Source: Bin55 sp965203735 (lineage in GTDB: Bacteria; Pseudomonadota; Gammaproteobacteria; Pseudomonadales; Azotimanducaceae). From it: DNA of 64,000 nt. Shown piece by piece: positions 35,467 to 44,942 of the stretch; within the stretch, counting starts at the first letter, position 1; the number at the start of each line of letters is the position of its first letter. The stretch lies in NCBI GenBank assembly GCA_965203735.1, contig OZ241909.1, positions 3,472,001 through 3,536,000 of the forward strand, in the 5' to 3' direction. The notes under the pieces are model-generated. The model saw only the letters and a list, made by a program, of their open reading frames with translations. It had not been told where the DNA came from and did no database searches. The translations under genes and the position numbers were made by a program.

Positions 35467-36213
35467 TTAACCCCTCCCTGAATAGGGCATTTTGGATGCG
35501 ATGACAGTCAAAAATTGCACGTTGGCATCCAGTGGCAAACTGTCCATGTAAAGAACTGCACGAGCGACACCATCTACATCAAATGTTGGTTCAGGTTTAC
35601 GCGAACCGTCAGGTTGCAGAGCCCCATCTCCCATCTTTGAAGTCATTTCAGTACCAGCGTTGCCAATGTCAATTTGACCGCAGACAATATCGAACTCCCT
35701 GCCGTCCAATGAAGTGGACTTGGTCAGTCCGGTAAGTGCGTGCTTTGTCGCCGTGTAAGGTGCGGAAAACGGCCGGGGAACTTGAGCTGAAATCGAACCA
35801 TTGTTGATTATTCGGCCGCCCTTCGGTGTCTGATATTTCATTATTTTCATGGCTGCACGAGTACAGAGAAAAGCTCCTGTGAGATTCGTTGCAACGACAC
35901 GATCCCACTGAGACAATGTGAGCTCTTCCATAGGTACGGGAGCTGCGCCCGTGCCAGCATTGTTAAAAAGCAAATCGACACGTCCAAACGCTGATAAAGT
36001 GACATCGAAGAGGCGGATGACATCATTCTCGCTGCCGACGTCTGTACGAATGGTCACTAATCGGTTTCCCGCATCGGCCTCCTGTTCAAGTGCTTCGAGT
36101 TTTGCTGTGCGTCGACCCGTTGCAACGACGGAATAGCCAGAAGCAAGCAGTGCCAATGATGTGTGCTTCCCAATTCCGGTTCCTGCACCAGTTACGACAG
36201 CAATCTTTTCCAT
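35467..36213 (-). CDS. short-chain dehydrogenase/reductase
   Basis: A 248-residue classical SDR. The cofactor loop TGAGTGIG (8-15), NNAG (84-87), catalytic Ser140, Tyr153 and Lys157 (YTATK) are all present. The RR after ATG at residues 34-35 suggests NADP(H) preference, by analogy with family members that carry basic residues at the end of the second strand. It lies after a D-hydroxyacid dehydrogenase (78-base gap, same strand) and could be co-transcribed with it. The substrate is not predictable. Confidence 0.85.
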   Translation of the reverse strand: MEKIAVVTGAGTGIGKHTSLALLASGYSVVATGRRTAKLEALEQEADAGNRLVTIRTDVGSENDVIRLFDVTLSAFGRVDLLFNNAGTGAAPVPMEELTLSQWDRVVATNLTGAFLCTRAAMKIMKYQTPKGGRIINNGSISAQVPRPFSAPYTATKHALTGLTKSTSLDGREFDIVCGQIDIGNAGTEMTSKMGDGALQPDGSRKPEPTFDVDGVARAVLYMDSLPLDANVQFLTVIASKMPYSGRG

Positions 36214-36291
36214 TCTTAACTCCTTCTGCTTAAAGCCGAGAAACCTTGTCCGCGAGTCCGCACTCGCCCTGCAGTCCTCTGGGCTGCTGGA

Positions 36292-37326
36292 CTACAGTTC
36301 TAACGCAATGGAAAAATCCGTTATCCCTTCCCAACGACCGGGGTTTGAGTTGCGCATTTTTACGATAGTTCGAAGCACTTCGGGATTTGCTAGACCGTGA
36401 GGAGGCTTCCCCTGTAACACTCGGATCACATTCTCTGCTTGTCGTATAGGACACTCGGTAAGAAAACGTGGCGAGATTCCGGCAATGTGTGGCGTGAGAA
36501 CTATGTTCGGTAGTTTTAGTAATGGATCATCGGTTGGAATTGGTTCTATCTCCGTCACATCCAACGCTGCGGCTTCAAGCTGACCAGCACTGAGAGCATC
36601 AGCCAATGCTGCACCATCCACGATAGACCCCCGTGCTGTATTTACGAGCAACGCATTGCTCTTCATCTTTGCTAAGGACTCCGCATTGATCATGTGTCGA
36701 TTAGCTTTGGTAGCGGAACAATGAATCGTTATGAAGTCCGAAGAAGCCAGTAACTCATCGAATTCAACCATCCGCACGCCATAAAGGTCACCTGTCAGCT
36801 GGTCCACGTACGGGTCGTATGCTATGGTTTGTGCAGGACCAAATCCTCGAATTCGTTGAGCAAACGCCCGACCAATATTTCCAAATCCAATGATTCCCAT
36901 TGTGTGACCAGCAATGCATCTAGGTGCACCGAGACGTAAGCCGCGACCCCATACTCCTTCTTTAGTCGAATTTGCGCAATCCACAACTCGACGTGTTAGC
37001 GCGAGTAGCAAACTCAGTGCATGATCGGCAACTTCGACCGTGTTAACTCCTGGGACATTGCAGGCGAGAATGCCCAATTCTGTGGCTGCATCGAGATCGA
37101 TCGAGTCGACACCGACACCCATTCGACTGACGACCTTTAGCTTTGGACAGGATTCCAGGACTTCGCGGCTGGTCAACGGCTGTATGTTGACCAACGCTCC
37201 GTCCGCATCTCGTAGCAGGTCGATCATGTCTTGTGTAGACCGTACTTGACCTTCGAGAACCTCCAGTCCGGCATCTTCAAACAAATCCGCTCGATTGTGT
37301 GAGTTTGGCATTAGCGCGACTTTCAA
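36292..37326 (-). CDS. D-2-hydroxyacid dehydrogenase (phosphoglycerate dehydrogenase family)
   Basis: A 344-residue NAD-dependent 2-hydroxyacid dehydrogenase. The nucleotide-binding motif is GIIGFGNIGRAFAQR (about 144-158). The catalytic Arg lies in VNTARGSIVDG, Glu in DVTEIEP, and His in LTPHIAG. There is no C-terminal ACT domain, so it is a short form, not the regulated SerA. The usual substrates are phosphoglycerate, lactate or glyoxylate/hydroxypyruvate derivatives; I cannot choose. The next gene downstream on the same strand is an SDR. It diverges from the HAD phosphatase, with a 175-base gap holding both promoters. Confidence 0.8.
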   Translation of the reverse strand: MKVALMPNSHNRADLFEDAGLEVLEGQVRSTQDMIDLLRDADGALVNIQPLTSREVLESCPKLKVVSRMGVGVDSIDLDAATELGILACNVPGVNTVEVADHALSLLLALTRRVVDCANSTKEGVWGRGLRLGAPRCIAGHTMGIIGFGNIGRAFAQRIRGFGPAQTIAYDPYVDQLTGDLYGVRMVEFDELLASSDFITIHCSATKANRHMINAESLAKMKSNALLVNTARGSIVDGAALADALSAGQLEAAALDVTEIEPIPTDDPLLKLPNIVLTPHIAGISPRFLTECPIRQAENVIRVLQGKPPHGLANPEVLRTIVKMRNSNPGRWEGITDFSIALEL

Positions 37327-37501
37327 GTTTCCTCCTGTTTGATTTTCGTTCGCGTCACATGATTTTGCATGCGAAGCTAAATTGCTTGCTGGCGAAGCTC
37401 ACTCTCGACTTTCCATCGAGTTCGAATGCACAATGTTACTAGTCATTCCAAATGGTTCTTTGAACCAATCTGAGTACTTACGTATTTAAGACAAAAACAC
37501 T

Positions 37502-38230
37502 ATGTCGCCACTTGAAGTCTCAACCGTAATGTTCGATCTGGGCGATACATTGTTTGAGCCTTTGAGTTCCACATTCATCAAGAAGAACCTCGAAGATGTC
37601 GCCCATACCGTCAATCTCAACAATGAAACGCACGAATTGCTGTCAGAATTTCGCATCACAAGAAATCGAATCGAGCATGAGCTCTCTGCATCCAACTTGA
37701 CTTTCTACCTCCACCGCGAGTTCATTGGCAAAGTTCTGATCTCAATGTGCGAGTCCTTTGGCTTCTCGATCGGAGACGAGGTCGTTGAGCAGTTTTGCGA
37801 TGCGCAACGCGACGCCGTTATTGCCAACCTACATCCCCGTACGGATTGTGTGCCAACACTAGCGCGCCTCCGAGCGCTTGGCTACAAGCTCGCGATTGTC
37901 TCCAATATTGACGACGAGTGGCTCGGACCCATTGCAGAGCGTTGGAATCTCGGTCGTATCGTCGATGGGATTTTGAGTTCGGAGGAGGCTAGGTCCTGCA
38001 AACCCGATTCTTCAATCTTTTTGCAGGCGTGTCGCATGATTGATGTGCTTCCACAACAAGTGATATTTGTTGGAGACTCCTTTGTCAACGATGTAACCGG
38101 TTCCCGAAACGTTGGTATGAACCCGATTTGGTTCGATACAGGTGGAACAGATCCGGGTCACGAATCGACTCCAACAATCACCGAACTGAGCGAACTCGAA
38201 GACATCCTCGACGAGGAAGCAATCCGTTGA
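37502..38230 (+). CDS. HAD-family hydrolase (phosphatase)
   Basis: A 242-residue haloacid dehalogenase-like hydrolase with a C1 cap domain (about 18-95). Motif I is FDLGDTL with Asp12 as nucleophile. The second Asp position is Gly, as in some sugar-phosphatase members. Motif II is VSNIDD, motif III has SCKPDSSIF with the conserved Lys, and motif IV is FVGDSFVND. It probably removes a phosphate group from a small metabolite. It stands alone, diverging from the hydroxyacid dehydrogenase and converging on the sulfolipid operon. Confidence 0.8.
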   Translation: MSPLEVSTVMFDLGDTLFEPLSSTFIKKNLEDVAHTVNLNNETHELLSEFRITRNRIEHELSASNLTFYLHREFIGKVLISMCESFGFSIGDEVVEQFCDAQRDAVIANLHPRTDCVPTLARLRALGYKLAIVSNIDDEWLGPIAERWNLGRIVDGILSSEEARSCKPDSSIFLQACRMIDVLPQQVIFVGDSFVNDVTGSRNVGMNPIWFDTGGTDPGHESTPTITELSELEDILDEEAIR

Positions 38231-38250
38231 GAATTGAAACTAAGTGACAA

Positions 38251-39180
38251 CTAACGCCGCAATCCGGCGAGTTCGACAATTTCAGACAAAGTTTCCACTA
38301 GCTTCGGGGGTCCACCGGGCCGCCATCCCAAGGACATCAAACCGCTTGAGCTCATTGTGTTTCTTGGTTTCTCCACAGGCGGCAAATCATCTGTTGGTGG
38401 GTTCGGACCTTCATTCACAATTCTTTGAGCTAGTTCCAATACGCGCCGCTCGCTTGTAACTATGTCCGAGCAGTTGAAAGACTTGCCTCGAACGTCGATG
38501 GCGGGCGAATTTAGCAGAATCGAAACTGCACTAGCGACATCTGATCCATGAACTTCTGTTCGACTTGATCGGTCAACGGCAATGTCACCGGCCTCATTGA
38601 TGTGATTGGTCAACAACTTCCACCATTTAGTTTTCGAGGTTGGGACCGTTACTCCGTAGATTCCGGTCGGTCGAAGTGAACAAATACCGATGCTGTCATA
38701 GAGTTCAGCCAGCTGTTCACTTGATGCCTTTAACAAGCCATAGTGCGTTGTTGGTCGTGGTAATTCGTGATCGCCGATTTCCTCTGACTGATACTCCAGA
38801 CCATCAAAGACCGCTCGGGAAGAGAGCAGTACAACCCGATGGACTCCTGCCTGTCTCGCTCGTTCAATGAGGCTTACGGTTCCAATAAAGTTTGCTCTCC
38901 AAAAGTCAACTGGGTCGTCGCCTTCTCCGCCGCGAAAACGACCTGGCAAATGCGAAAAAGCTGTGTGAACTACCGCATCTCGATCGAATACCAAAGAGTC
39001 AATCGACTGGGTGTCCTGCATGTCGCCAAGGCAAAAGTCAATTAGGTTCTGTCGTGCCCCAAAACTCTCTTTCCCAGCATGAGATCGAGCCAGTACACGA
39101 ACATCGTGCCCGTTGTCGAGTAGATCGCCTACAACGAAACGACCCACTAGACCTGTACCACCCGTTACAGCGACCCTCAT
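38251..39180 (-). CDS. sqdC: NAD-dependent epimerase/reductase, SqdC-like
   Basis: A 309-residue extended SDR. The Rossmann motif GGTGLVG (7-13) and the catalytic Tyr147-x-x-x-Lys151 (YGLLK) are present. It overlaps the upstream glycosyltransferase start region by 4 bases and follows SqdB and a GT8 enzyme in the order sqdB-sqdD-sqdC known from Rhodobacter sphaeroides, where SqdC is a reductase-like protein of unproven step. I assign the symbol from that order plus fold; protein-level identity to SqdC could not be checked. Confidence 0.5.
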   Translation of the reverse strand: MRVAVTGGTGLVGRFVVGDLLDNGHDVRVLARSHAGKESFGARQNLIDFCLGDMQDTQSIDSLVFDRDAVVHTAFSHLPGRFRGGEGDDPVDFWRANFIGTVSLIERARQAGVHRVVLLSSRAVFDGLEYQSEEIGDHELPRPTTHYGLLKASSEQLAELYDSIGICSLRPTGIYGVTVPTSKTKWWKLLTNHINEAGDIAVDRSSRTEVHGSDVASAVSILLNSPAIDVRGKSFNCSDIVTSERRVLELAQRIVNEGPNPPTDDLPPVEKPRNTMSSSGLMSLGWRPGGPPKLVETLSEIVELAGLRR

Positions 39181-39977
39181 TTGAGACTTAACTGTGGGTC
39201 AAGTTTTTCAGGTATGGGACCCCCTTCCAAAATGGAGTACCAAAGGTCTATTAGAGGTTTCAGTTCGCGAGTTCTTGGATGGTCCTTTTCCCAAGGTTTC
39301 TCATACTGATAGTGAACTACGCGAATTGACTCCCACCTCCAAAGTTCAGGGAGATTGAAGTAAATGTATTGAAGAGCGTTGAATACATAAGGTAGGCCGT
39401 GCCAATCGGGAAAATACGCCTCAAGAAACGTCTGATCCGTTCGCCGCCAAAACTTTCCTGGTATGTCTAGACTCTCCACCATCGTTGCAAAAGTGCGCTT
39501 TGATGGCTCTGCAACAAACACTCCAGAATTCAACCTATGCATATCGTTCAATGTCTCATACAGATTGGGAGCAGCCGCGAACTCGGGATAGCTAAACAAC
39601 TTGGTGATGTCCTTGACAACAATGATGTCGGCATCCAAGAACACTATTCGCTCGAATTCCTCGAACTCCCACAGTCGAAGCTTGCAGAAGTTATCGAGTG
39701 GATCGTGAAATTTGGGTTTCAGCCCTTTGGTATACGGTGCGGCTGCATGCAATGCGGAGCGGGCGTGCCGCTGTTCAAAATCGTCTGACACCGGGATGCG
39801 TTGCACAAAACGTACATCACAACCGACGCGTTCTAAGGATTCGAGGTCGACGTCGGTCCTAGTGGCCATCACGACAAGTCGTTGATCTGGATTTGACAAC
39901 CGTATTGAACGAGCGAGTGCTAACGCACCGAGGACGTAGTCTTCGTTCGTAACTAGTGTCACGAACGCTTCAGACAT
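39177..39977 (-). CDS. sqdD: glycogenin-like glycosyltransferase (GT8), probable SqdD
   Basis: A 266-residue family 8 glycosyltransferase. The metal-binding DxD motif is FLDADIIVV (Asp115, Asp117), followed by LNSGVFV and a C-terminal HYQYEKPWE that matches the usual HxxGxxKPW closing motif. In Rhodobacter the glycogenin-like SqdD transfers sulfoquinovose from UDP-sulfoquinovose to diacylglycerol, the last step of sulfolipid synthesis. It lies 3 bases after sqdB and overlaps the next gene by 4 bases, so the three are one operon. Function is inferred from fold and context. Confidence 0.65.
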   Translation of the reverse strand: MSEAFVTLVTNEDYVLGALALARSIRLSNPDQRLVVMATRTDVDLESLERVGCDVRFVQRIPVSDDFEQRHARSALHAAAPYTKGLKPKFHDPLDNFCKLRLWEFEEFERIVFLDADIIVVKDITKLFSYPEFAAAPNLYETLNDMHRLNSGVFVAEPSKRTFATMVESLDIPGKFWRRTDQTFLEAYFPDWHGLPYVFNALQYIYFNLPELWRWESIRVVHYQYEKPWEKDHPRTRELKPLIDLWYSILEGGPIPEKLDPQLSLK

Positions 39978-39980
39978 GGT

Positions 39981-41201
39981 TCACGCCTTGCGAGATGCTT
40001 TACCTAGGTCAATGATCGAGGAGATCTGACTCTGGAGCTCCGGAGTCCAAGCCGATTGGGCCGGTATTTTGGATTGATCAATGCGATGCGCAAATTTCCG
40101 AGCCACATCCACAAGTTCCTCTAACATTCCGACCTTCAACGTTGTTGGTTTCAGTCCCAATTCCAAAAATTGTTTATTGGACACCTTGAGATCGTTTTCA
40201 GCTGCTTCTTTGCGGGGATTCGGCACATGGAGAATCTCCGCGCCGCTCATCTCAGCAACAAGCTTCGCCAAGTCCCGAATACGAAACGTTTCAGTCATTT
40301 GATTGAAGATCTTGGGTCGCTCCCCGCGTTCAGGAGGATTGTTTAAAGCGATCTCTATGCAACGTACAGAATCTTGAATGTGAATGAAAGCTCTCGTCTG
40401 ACCACCAGTACCGTGAACAGTTAGAGGATGTCCAATCGCCGCCTCAATCAAAAAGCGGTTCAATACCGTTCCGTAGTCACCATCGTAGTCGAACCGATTG
40501 ACCAACTGGTCGTGGAGTCGGGTTTGGCTTGTGTGCGTACCCCACACCACTCCTTGATGCAGGTCAGTAATTCGAAGCGAGTCGTTTTTCGCATAGAACG
40601 CAAACATCAGCTGATCCAGACACTTTGTCATGTGATAGACGCTACCGGGGTTTGCTGGGTAGAGGATTTCTTTCGAAAGCAGATTACCGAGATCGTCCTG
40701 AATACCCACATCTAGGTAGCCCTCGGGAATGGTGGCTCCTATGTCGCTATACCCGTAGACTCCCATAGTTCCCATGTGGACAAAATGCGCATCCATCTTG
40801 AGGTCAACCAGAGCGTTCAGCAGATTGTGAGTCGCATTGACATTGTTGTTGACCGTATAAGTCTTATGCCAATCACTTTTCATCGAATACGGAGCAGCAC
40901 GTTGCTGTGCTAGATGAATGATGGCATCCGGTCGGTAACCGTCTAACCAATGCCGAGTACGAAAGTAGTCATCCGCAATGTCCAGCAGTTCAAATCGAAT
41001 CGTGCGTCCAGTAACCTGTTTCCAGATTCGAAGACGTTCCTGAATGGAGTCCATGGGAGTCAGGGATTGGACTCCTAACTCTACGTCGATGCGCCTCCTG
41101 CTAAGGTTGTCAACGATCGAAATGTCGTGTCCGAGACTCGATAGATGCACGCATGTGGGCCATCCAATGAACCCATCTCCTCCAAAGACAGCGATGCGCA
41201 T
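39981..41201 (-). CDS. sqdB: UDP-sulfoquinovose synthase
   Basis: SqdB makes UDP-sulfoquinovose from UDP-glucose and sulfite in an NAD-dependent reaction, the first committed step of the sulfolipid SQDG. The 406 residues match the SQD1 family: GGDGFIGW (7-14), RAAPYSM (101-107), the catalytic Thr145 in HMGTMGVYG, Tyr189 and Lys193 (YHMTK), then LNRFLIEAAIGHPLTV and GTGGQTRAFIHI. This is the SQD1 pattern rather than that of common sugar epimerases. It heads the minus-strand operon with sqdD and sqdC; the promoter should be in the 529-base gap upstream. Confidence 0.88.
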   Translation of the reverse strand: MRIAVFGGDGFIGWPTCVHLSSLGHDISIVDNLSRRRIDVELGVQSLTPMDSIQERLRIWKQVTGRTIRFELLDIADDYFRTRHWLDGYRPDAIIHLAQQRAAPYSMKSDWHKTYTVNNNVNATHNLLNALVDLKMDAHFVHMGTMGVYGYSDIGATIPEGYLDVGIQDDLGNLLSKEILYPANPGSVYHMTKCLDQLMFAFYAKNDSLRITDLHQGVVWGTHTSQTRLHDQLVNRFDYDGDYGTVLNRFLIEAAIGHPLTVHGTGGQTRAFIHIQDSVRCIEIALNNPPERGERPKIFNQMTETFRIRDLAKLVAEMSGAEILHVPNPRKEAAENDLKVSNKQFLELGLKPTTLKVGMLEELVDVARKFAHRIDQSKIPAQSAWTPELQSQISSIIDLGKASRKA

Positions 41202-41730
41202 CAGTTATCTCTCCTCAACTTCCAATCCACAATAAGCGAGTCTGGACTTGCGGGCTTGCGGTTGTTTAGAGCGAATAGACGCAATCTGACACCCTCTAGA
41301 AAGGTCGTTTTGAACCCGTAGATTGTAATGGCTTCAAGTCATTCCACCACTATTCCACCTTTTCAAAACACCTTGGTTCGAGCTCAGGCATACCCCCAAT
41401 CTCGTTGATTGAAACCTGAATTTGTAATGCGAATTTACTTCAGACCGTAAAGAGTCTGGAAGTGAGAATTGAGAGACTCCGCCAAGACACAAAGCAAGAG
41501 TGACGTTTCGAGGTCTATGAAATCTGAGTTTCTCGGCCGTTACAGCAGATGTGGACACCTAATTGACGCCTCGATGACTTGCAATGAACAAATGCCGGTC
41601 AAACCAAGGCTGTCAAAGGCATAGAAAGTTAGGAAACTCTGTTAGTCATTGAATTACTTAGGTTTTTATCCGTATCATCGATTCATCATGACGACCACAA
41701 CTGGGTTTGTCAAGGAGTTAGATCGTACAC
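41202..41730. other. 529-base gap between divergent sqdB and DUF5916 genes
   Basis: No coding frame is convincing. The gap should hold promoters for both sqdB (minus) and the DUF5916 gene (plus). The last part before the plus-strand gene is A/T-rich (around 41640-41690) and contains AAGGAG about 13 bases before the TTG start of the downstream gene. I found no phosphate-regulation (Pho) box I could support, though SQDG genes are often phosphate-controlled. Confidence 0.4.
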
Positions 41731-44214
41731 TTGCGTTTGCAATTGTCTTCAAATCAATGTAAACTGCCTTCTGCCTCCCGATTTGTTTGCTTTGTGAGAC
41801 TCTTGCACGTCTGGGTCGTGCGCTGTGCTGCAACGCTCCTCCTAACGTCCGATGCGACACTCGCCGAATCTCCCGTAACCGCGATGTCCGATTCCGATCC
41901 CGGAATTCTTGTGCATCGAGTGGAAAGCAACCCAGACATCGCAATCGATGGAATTCTCAACGAACCAATATGGGAATTGGTCGAAGTCCATGACGAATTT
42001 GTCGTAACTAACCCAGAGACTCTCGAACCTGCGCCTCTAGTGACAGAGGTGCGCATGTTCTGTGACAATCGCGGACTCTATGTTTCGGCAAATATGCACC
42101 AAGATACGGATTCGTTGATTCAACGACTTTCTGCTCCCGACCAGGGCTTTCTGACTCGTGACTACATCATGCTTGGTCTTGACACGTCTGGCGAAGGGAG
42201 ATACGGGAATTGGTTCCAACTCAACCTAGGCGGGAGTCGAGCAGATGGAACTGTTCAACCAGAGAGACAGTTCAGTTCAAATTGGGATGGTGCGTGGCGA
42301 GGGGCCACTGCAAGAACCGAGAACGGATGGTCAGCCGAGTTCTTCATACCTTGGTCCATCGTTAGCATGCCCCAGACCGACGGAGTTCGAAAAATGGGAA
42401 TCTACGCATCGCGAAGGGTGGCCTACATGGACGGGCGGTTTGCCTGGCCTGGACTGACAAGCTCGAGTTCGAAGTTCCTTTCTAGTTTCCAACCCATTGT
42501 CCTTGAACGGGTTAATCCTAGGCAGCAGTTGAGTTTCTTCCCATATGCGGCTTCTGCGCATAGGCACTTTGTGGACACACCTGGAATGCAGAACAACTAT
42601 AACGTCGGAGCGGACGTTTTTTGGCGTCCCTCGACAAATTTTCAAGTGACTGCATCGCTAAATCCTGACTTCGGCACTGTCGAGCCAGATGATGTAGTTA
42701 TCAATCTAACAGCAGTCGAAACATTCTTTCCCGAGAAGAGATTGTTCTTTCTCGAGGGTCAGGAGATCTTTGTCCCCACGGCAAGAGCAAGCTCCTGGTC
42801 ATCCAATCCGTCCGTCATGCTGCTCCATACCCGGCGAATAGGTCAAAGACCGATCTTTCCACAATTGCCCAGCGAAGCCACATTTGATCACTTTCAGTTT
42901 CAACAGCCGTCTGAATTAGTCGGAGCGGCGAAATTTACAGGTCATGCTGGTTCATTACGCTACGGAGTATTGACCGCTTCGGAGAGAGATTCTCGATTTT
43001 TTGGCGAAGACGACCACGGCAACGAGATTTCTGTTGGTCAATCCGGCAGGAATTTTGCCGTTAGCAGAGTGCTCTTCGAGCGATCTAACGGAGACTATCG
43101 AGCAATTGGGCTTCTGGCTACAGCTCTAGACCACCCCGATCTCGAGTCATACACCCAAGGAATGGACTTCCACTACGGTAACGAATCCGGAAAACTGAGA
43201 GTAGACGGACAGCTACTTCGATCCGACACTGAAAGCGGGATCGGCGCCGGCGGATTTGTGGACATTAACTACTATCAGGACCGTCGAATTTCCCATGAGT
43301 TTGTGGTTGAGAGTTTTGACCGCTCTTTGAATCTCAACGATATGGGCTACCTAGGTCGCAACGACCAAAATGCCTTGCGCTACCGATTCCGCATGCGGCA
43401 GCAGGAGTGGGACCTATTTCGAGAGGTTTCAACACGAGTCTCCGTGGGTACAGGTTGGAATTCGAGAGGTGAGACTACGAGTCGTGGCGTAAACGTCTCC
43501 TGGGAGTTGGAATTTCACAACCTCACAGAATTCCGTATTCAAGCAGAATACCACCCGGAAACCATTGACGATCGGAATAGCTACGGCAACGGTTCGTTCA
43601 CGATCAGCTCTCGAAAAGACATTGGTATTCGCTATCAATCGGACTCATCGAAACCGTTTTACTACAGCCTTCGCTCAGCATGGCAGACAGACTACGCCGA
43701 CGGAAACCGATACTCGGCGAGTGGATCGATCATCTTCCGGCCATCTGATAGGTTTTCGTCCTACCTAAACTTAAGCTTCAATTCGCGTGATGGATGGTTG
43801 CTATTTCGTGGGAATCGCAGGTTCGTTGTCTACTCATCCGATTTCTGGACACCACAACTGGTTGTTAACTTCTTCCTCAGCGCAAGGCAATATCTTCGCT
43901 TTGACATGCAATGGAGTGCAGTGAAAGCATACGCTCACACCTCCTTGCACTTGCCAGAAACGGGCACGAAGCTTAGAGACATTGGTACAACTGTTAGCAA
44001 GTCTGACGATTTTGCAATTTCTCTCCTCAATTTACAGTTTCGCTACCACTGGTCCTTGGCTCCGATGTCTGACCTATTCTTGGTATATACACGTAACGCC
44101 TCACTGCCAAATCCTATTGATCAAAGTTTCGCAGAGATCTTTCAGGACACTTTCAGCAGACCTAACTCCGAGCAAGTCGCATTCAAGATTCGACACCACC
44201 TCGGAGTCAACTGA
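41731..44214 (+). CDS. DUF5916 protein with N-terminal CBM9-like domain
   Basis: An 827-residue exported protein of the DUF5916 type. A signal-like stretch (about residues 22-45) precedes a CBM9-like sandwich (about 55-250; IAIDGILNEPIWE, MLGLDTSGEGRYGNWFQLNLGG). A long beta-strand-rich region (about 270-827) with FFPEKRLFFLEGQEIF has the pattern of an outer-membrane barrel. Members are common in marine Bacteroidetes and Proteobacteria, of unknown function, often near secreted hydrolases. The frame starts at a TTG; a GTG at 41794 is an alternative start. Neither ribosome binding site is strong. Confidence 0.75.
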   Translation: MRLQLSSNQCKLPSASRFVCFVRLLHVWVVRCAATLLLTSDATLAESPVTAMSDSDPGILVHRVESNPDIAIDGILNEPIWELVEVHDEFVVTNPETLEPAPLVTEVRMFCDNRGLYVSANMHQDTDSLIQRLSAPDQGFLTRDYIMLGLDTSGEGRYGNWFQLNLGGSRADGTVQPERQFSSNWDGAWRGATARTENGWSAEFFIPWSIVSMPQTDGVRKMGIYASRRVAYMDGRFAWPGLTSSSSKFLSSFQPIVLERVNPRQQLSFFPYAASAHRHFVDTPGMQNNYNVGADVFWRPSTNFQVTASLNPDFGTVEPDDVVINLTAVETFFPEKRLFFLEGQEIFVPTARASSWSSNPSVMLLHTRRIGQRPIFPQLPSEATFDHFQFQQPSELVGAAKFTGHAGSLRYGVLTASERDSRFFGEDDHGNEISVGQSGRNFAVSRVLFERSNGDYRAIGLLATALDHPDLESYTQGMDFHYGNESGKLRVDGQLLRSDTESGIGAGGFVDINYYQDRRISHEFVVESFDRSLNLNDMGYLGRNDQNALRYRFRMRQQEWDLFREVSTRVSVGTGWNSRGETTSRGVNVSWELEFHNLTEFRIQAEYHPETIDDRNSYGNGSFTISSRKDIGIRYQSDSSKPFYYSLRSAWQTDYADGNRYSASGSIIFRPSDRFSSYLNLSFNSRDGWLLFRGNRRFVVYSSDFWTPQLVVNFFLSARQYLRFDMQWSAVKAYAHTSLHLPETGTKLRDIGTTVSKSDDFAISLLNLQFRYHWSLAPMSDLFLVYTRNASLPNPIDQSFAEIFQDTFSRPNSEQVAFKIRHHLGVN

Positions 44215-44276
44215 GTAATCTCTAGAATTGGAGACCTGCTACAGTCTTTCCGTCTATCCAAAGCTAGTTCAGAGAA

Positions 44277-44738
44277 GTGATACTAAATCCGGGCGTATGG
44301 TCAATAAGCGGCTCTTGGCGCGCTACAACGGACTCGAACTTGGTTCATTTCACGGGCGAGTGCGTCCTCAGTGATCAACAGGAGGATCGTTATGCATTGG
44401 ATATTGACGCCAAGACCGAGACTTCGGCTCGATACGAGTTTGGTGTTTGGCTAGCTCGCAACGAAACGGGCCTCTATGACATGACCATCATGGGATCTGA
44501 GATTGACTTTATCGGCACGGCCAAACTAGACAGCATTCCTCACTTGGCACTCCTAGGTGACCGAGACGGTACCTCCCAAGTCGCTGCGACTCTCTTCACC
44601 ATGCCCGAAGTTCTCGGAGTGAGAGGATTCCTGCGACATGGGTTGGAGATGTTCACCTTCGAAATTGCGATCAAACCGCAACAGGTCGAGGTCAAAGCCG
44701 ACAACATAGTCCAGTTCAGAAGACGAACGAACTCTTAA
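44277..44738 (+). CDS. hypothetical protein
   Basis: A 153-residue soluble protein that I do not recognise. It starts at a GTG with AGAGAA just upstream. The sequence has alternating polar and hydrophobic residues typical of a beta-rich fold, no signal peptide and no catalytic motif. It lies 62 bases after the DUF5916 gene on the same strand and may belong to the same unit, and is followed by a 204-base gap before the DUF1538 genes. No function is proposed. Confidence 0.6.
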   Translation: MILNPGVWSISGSWRATTDSNLVHFTGECVLSDQQEDRYALDIDAKTETSARYEFGVWLARNETGLYDMTIMGSEIDFIGTAKLDSIPHLALLGDRDGTSQVAATLFTMPEVLGVRGFLRHGLEMFTFEIAIKPQQVEVKADNIVQFRRRTNS

Positions 44739-44942
44739 CGGAAATTCTTGCTTCCTACAGACCCGCGATTGCTTTCTTGTGCGGGCACAATCTAAACATA
44801 TAGCACAAATTCGGATCCGAGAAGGCAAGCGACCTGTTAGAATCCCTAAATGGGGCGCGGGCACTACTCTTTGGATTGCCCCACACCAAATCATCTAGTG
44901 CCGTTCTTATAGTTTGGCGCAACAGCCCCACAGTACAGTTTC

